From contig NC_072895.1 of assembly GCF_027943255.1 (NCBI RefSeq), positions 34,136,001 to 34,200,000 of the forward strand: a stretch of 64,000 bases of DNA, given 5' to 3'. Below, one piece after another: positions 60,345 to 64,000 of this stretch. The notes under the pieces are model-generated. The model worked only from the letters and a program-made list of their open reading frames with translations, was not told the origin of the DNA and did not search any database. Source of the stretch: Anastrepha obliqua (Eukaryota > Arthropoda > Insecta > Diptera > Tephritidae). The translations under genes and the position numbers were made by a program. Within the stretch, counting starts at the first letter, position 1, and every line of letters begins with the position of its first letter.

Positions 60345-60348
60345 TTAA

Positions 60349-61014
60349 ATTACTTGAAAGTTACTGGGGAACTTTTACATTAAAAGACCTAATGAAGCTC
60401 AGCTTAAGAATATGACGGTAAATTGCATCAAATATATAACAACAAGAATTGAAGATGTCAGGGTTAATAAAGGTGAACAGACAAAATATTAAATTTATTA
60501 TATAATATTTCATAAATTGAGAATCAATGCATTACTAAAAACAAATATATTTTTTTTCTATTTTAAGGCAACTAATTTAGTTTCTTTCAGCAATTAAAGA
60601 GTTAAAGTTCTTCAGCTGAAAGCATCGGCCGTAATTCGCTGGCCAGGGAAATGGTAAATTTCCTTGTACAAATCCATATATGAGTTGGTTTACGTGTGTG
60701 TGTGTGCATATACATAATTAGAACGCATAACTGTCGCATTTTATTTGTATAAACTAACGAGCGCTTATAGATGAAAAATATATTCGAAATAATCATTACA
60801 ATATTATTGCTTAATTTAAGACACAATTTCCTCCTTAGACATACTCGCATTTGTAGGTACAAAGTTTTAATGTAAATATAAGCTTTACGAATACCAAGTC
60901 CGTATTTATGCAGGTAGATATAATTGCTTTTTTTATAGCAAATAAAATAATATGAAATACTTGTATTAGTACACTGAATTCACAAAATGTTAGCCTGCGG
61001 CCTTGTGCTTCATT
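60349..61014 (-). other. Probable 3' UTR/flank of the gene at 61015
   Basis: AT-rich. Minus-strand AATAAA candidates (TTTATT) at 60490 and 60742 could end its transcript. No coding seen. Confidence 0.35.
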
Positions 61015-62007
61015 TTACACCTTGGGCCGAAATAGATTGGCCGCAAATTGGCGTCGCTCATTGAGAGAACTCCCCAACAAATCTTCCTCCAACCACGTTT
61101 CCAGCGTCGTCGAACTGGAGCGAAAGCTGGACTTTTGCGACTCAATATCTAATTTAAATTGGGAAATCGGTTTTTCGACCGAACCATTCCAATTCAAGTC
61201 CATAGACTCATTCCAACTGCCACCTACGTAAAAATCGTCGTCCAGCGAATTGCCATTTATGTCCCATTTCACAATAGGCATCATTTTGTCAAAGCGGTCG
61301 CGCTGCTCCGCAATTACAACGCTCTCGAATTTTCCAGGATTCTTGATTTCTAAGCTCATTACATTCATAGGCACATATACGGGTATATTCTGTGGAATAG
61401 ATTGGACGGTTGAGGGTTGGTGGTTGCTGCTGTCATTGTAGCACAATTGACGTGCTGCGGCGGCACTGTGAGCTCGTTTGGGCAGTTCAGCCAATGGATC
61501 AGCGCAGCGTATGCTCTCATTGTACACGCGGTCATCAACGTCATCTAAGCTCAAGCAGGACGGAGTGCGCCGGAAATAGCGCACGTGCTTATTGTACTTG
61601 ACTTTTTCGAATACAATCTCGCTTGTTGCAAATTCCGGCTCGTACGCCACTATCTCGGAGACAGTGTCGCTGCGCAGTTGCTGTAATCGTTGAAACTCGT
61701 AGCCGTCGGAAACTGAAAATAGTCGCGACGTCAGGCACTGGAATATCTTTGTATTTTCAAGGTCGGTCGGACTAGAGTTTTCCACCTCAGCCTCATAGGC
61801 TGATGACGTTTCGCAATCTTGGACGGTTTTGATTTCATTGAGGTTATGTGATTTAGTATAAAGTTCGTTTTCTAACGGGTTTTGTGGTATTGAAGCTGAC
61901 GCTTCTTCATAAGACGATGTCACGCCGTGCTGATCATTGGAGATTTCGTCTTCCTCTTCAAGTTTCTGCGCAGATGTCGGCTTGAGAGGTGCAATTTTGC
62001 GAAAAAT
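61015..62007 (-). CDS. Unrecognised host gene, last coding exon
   Basis: A single open block of 330 codons plus stop on the minus strand, from a good splice acceptor (polypyrimidine then TTTTAG, exon from 62007) starting IFRKIAPLKPTSAQKLEEED. No stop, no transposon motifs, normal codon use and evenly complex sequence, so I take it as a real gene. The protein is acidic and Ser-rich, probably soluble. Segments such as VRYFRRTPSCLSLDDVDD and TTLETWLEEDLLGSSLNERR look like conserved short motifs. I cannot name the family. Earlier exons lie beyond the upstream intron, off the window. Confidence 0.75.
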   Translation of the reverse strand: MFRKIAPLKPTSAQKLEEEDEISNDQHGVTSSYEEASASIPQNPLENELYTKSHNLNEIKTVQDCETSSAYEAEVENSSPTDLENTKIFQCLTSRLFSVSDGYEFQRLQQLRSDTVSEIVAYEPEFATSEIVFEKVKYNKHVRYFRRTPSCLSLDDVDDRVYNESIRCADPLAELPKRAHSAAAARQLCYNDSSNHQPSTVQSIPQNIPVYVPMNVMSLEIKNPGKFESVVIAEQRDRFDKMMPIVKWDINGNSLDDDFYVGGSWNESMDLNWNGSVEKPISQFKLDIESQKSSFRSSSTTLETWLEEDLLGSSLNERRQFAANLFRPKV

Positions 62008-62077
62008 CTAAAAGAATAAAGTGAAAAATAAAAAAAAAATGTGAGTGTTTGTTAAACTAACTGAATACCGATATATA

Positions 62078-63916
62078 CAGTGCCGGACAAAAGTACAGGC
62101 ACAATAAGCTCTCTTCATGCATTTAAGGAATTACAACCTTGCGTAATGTTCTCCGTTTTTGTTTCAATTACATGTTATTCATCCTCTAATTAAATTTTTA
62201 AACCTAGTTTTATATTTATTATATTTGTTACGAGAAAGGTGATAGAGTCTAAAATGTGAGTTTTCATGGGGACAAAAGTATAGGCACAATTTTTCATTCT
62301 TTTCCCATTTCTAACACTTTGTGTATAGCTGGCAACTCTTTTTTACAAAACATATGTTCTAATATACCGTTACTTAAATTGTATTAGTTTTGTGTGCAAG
62401 ATCGGTGAGAATTAGCGCGTTGCGTAAGATTTTTTGTCACAGTGAGTCCAAAAGGAAAGGAAACCACAGAATCACAGCGTAAAATAATAATAACAGGTGG
62501 CGCAAAATTAATCAATTATGGAAAGATTTATAATATTTGCAAATATCGTCCTACGGCAATCATATTTGACACTTGTGAGCTAGACAACTGCAGCACACAA
62601 ACAGACAAGCAATGGAGCACGTAAGGGTCAAAATAAAGATTTCCGTCATTCAAAATAATTTTTTTTTTTAGTAAAAAGTTGAATGGTTAATTTTGCGCCA
62701 CCCGATTAATTTTGCGCCACACACCTGTACCTGTATATTTACATTAAAAAGAGAAAGTCGCTTGCGGAGATCGCAGAAATGATGGATCGAAGCCGTTTCA
62801 CCATTCGCACCATTGTTGACCGCTTCAAAGGGCAAACGAATTTCACAAGTTCGCAGCGAAGTGATCGGCCGCGCAAATTAACGGACCGAGAGCTATCGCA
62901 AATTGTGCGAAAAGTGAAAAATGATTCGAAAATTACAAGCTAATACAAGATTTTGGCAAAGAGCTCCATGCCAAAGCAGTTAGATGAGTACTGCAACAGG
63001 CTGGGTACAAAGCATGTGTGGCTAGACGCAAGTCCTTCATATCTGTAATCAACCAAAAGAAAAGGGTAGCATATGCAAAACATTTTGAAAACCAGACTCT
63101 AGCTACTGGGACAATGTATTGTTTTCAGATGAAAGCAAATTTAATAATTTTCGTTCAGACGGCCGCATAACTGTGTGGCAAAACGCAATACAGCTGACGC
63201 TGCAAAAATTCTAGCACCAAGTTTGGAGTACGGAGGTGAGGGATTAATGGTTTGGGGGAGCTTGTATTTACAGAAGGACTAATGGGCAAACCAGTTTATT
63301 TAAGTATATTTAAAGAAAATCTCAAAAAAGTGCAGATCATTTGAATCTACGAAGCTCCTTCACATTTCAGCATAACAATGACCCCAAGCACACGGCGCAT
63401 GATGTAAAGATGTGGCTTGCTTATCACACGGCACATATTCTGCCGCACCCCCTACAGTCTCCGGATCTCAATCCTCCACTTGTGGAAGGAATTGGAATGA
63501 CGAGTCAGAAAATGTGCGATTTCCACGAAGCCTGCATTGAAACATCATTAAAAAAATAATGGCTTAATATTGGCGAAGATTTTATGAAAAAATTAGTGCA
63601 CTCAATGCCGAATAGATTGAAAGCCGTATTAAAACAAAAAGGCCTTCCCACGAAGTACTAACCTTTAAGTGTGTCTTTAAATTTTAAACATATAAAAGAA
63701 CTGTGCCTATACTTTTGTCCAGCAAATATTGCTTTACTTTTGATTTTCTTTAATTTATGGTTTAAGCGCTGCAAATTTTGAAAAATTAAAACTGGATTTC
63801 TTATCTAAAATGTATGAGTATGCGTAACTTATGTAACACTTTTTGTTATTGTTGATTAGATAAACTTGATTTTTATTCCATAGTCGTTATTGTGCCTATA
63901 CTTATGTCCGTCACTG
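62078..63916 (+). mobile_element. Tc1-like transposon with IR/DR ends, in the intron of the 61015 gene
   Basis: TA at 62076-62077 and 63917-63918. Outer TIR CAGTGCCGGACAAAAGTA and complement CAGTGACGGACATAAGTA. Inner repeats GGGGACAAAAGTATAGGCAC (62269-62288) and its near-complement (about 63702-63720). Degenerate plus-strand transposase: SPKGKETTESQRKII, SLAEIAEMMDRSRFTIRTIV, and FQHNNDPKHTAHDV, where the second Asp of QQDND is lost. Several frameshifts. Confidence 0.87.
62496..62720. mobile_element. MITE inserted in the Tc1 transposase
   Basis: TIR GTGGCGCAAAATTAAT at both ends; the right-hand repeat is doubled (about 62691-62720). It interrupts the transposase N-terminus (ESQRKII | SLAEIAE region). 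A truncated relative lies at 9987-10138. Confidence 0.75.
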
Positions 63917-64000
63917 TACATATTTATAAATATGGAAACGAGTTGTTGTATGGGTAACGAATCGAAGCGGATTACTTAAAAGTAGAAAGAAAATCTCTAT

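Overview
This is a stretch of insect chromosome, most likely from a higher fly and plausibly a tephritid fruit fly. It is AT-rich. Its genes have short GT-AG introns and their proteins read like Drosophila Nup44A/Seh1 and Hey. CATA/TACA microsatellites are frequent. The filling is a dense mix of Tc1/mariner transposons, including the DD41D mariner group first known from the tephritid Ceratitis rosa (recalled, not searched). Only four host-gene units are supported.

Layout. 1-2722: two tandem, same-strand copies of the nucleoporin gene Seh1/Nup44A. The upstream copy enters from outside the window; the downstream copy is complete (5 exons, 357 aa). 4200-26640: almost solid mobile DNA. It holds a Tc1 relic with internal inverted/direct repeats, a 470-bp TAACA array, an inverted pair of an unnamed element E, two Helitron-like elements, non-LTR fragments, TTAA-flanked non-autonomous elements and mariners. 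27199-35958 (minus): the Notch-pathway repressor gene Hey (3 exons, 431 aa). Its 7.4-kb second intron carries transposon and SINE insertions. 37548-60344: a second mobile-element zone. It includes a Transib-like element with 12/23-spaced ends, a U2 snRNA pseudogene, a four-level nest of insertions and a tandem run of TTAA elements. 61015-62007 (minus): the last coding exon of an unrecognised host gene, followed upstream by an intron with a Tc1 relic that itself holds a MITE.

How things fit together. Seh1 is a scaffold nucleoporin (and GATOR2 subunit) and Hey is a bHLH-Orange repressor; they are neighbours, not partners. I recall that both also map to the 43F-44A region in Drosophila, which would make this conserved microsynteny. 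The transposons are mostly dead. Stops, frameshifts, lost catalytic residues and internal deletions are visible, but many termini and target-site duplications are intact, so nesting order can be read directly.

The observations I rate highest: (1) a Transib-like element whose two ends have heptamer/nonamer-like boxes separated by exactly 12 and 23 bp, flanked by CGGCG; (2) a group of TTAA-flanked elements with different terminal repeats but a shared internal box near GAGAAAAACGCGTTTAAAGT; (3) the Seh1 tandem duplication with both reading frames open; (4) a Helitron-type insertion proven by an empty site inside the window. All boundaries and comparisons were made by eye; no searches were run.
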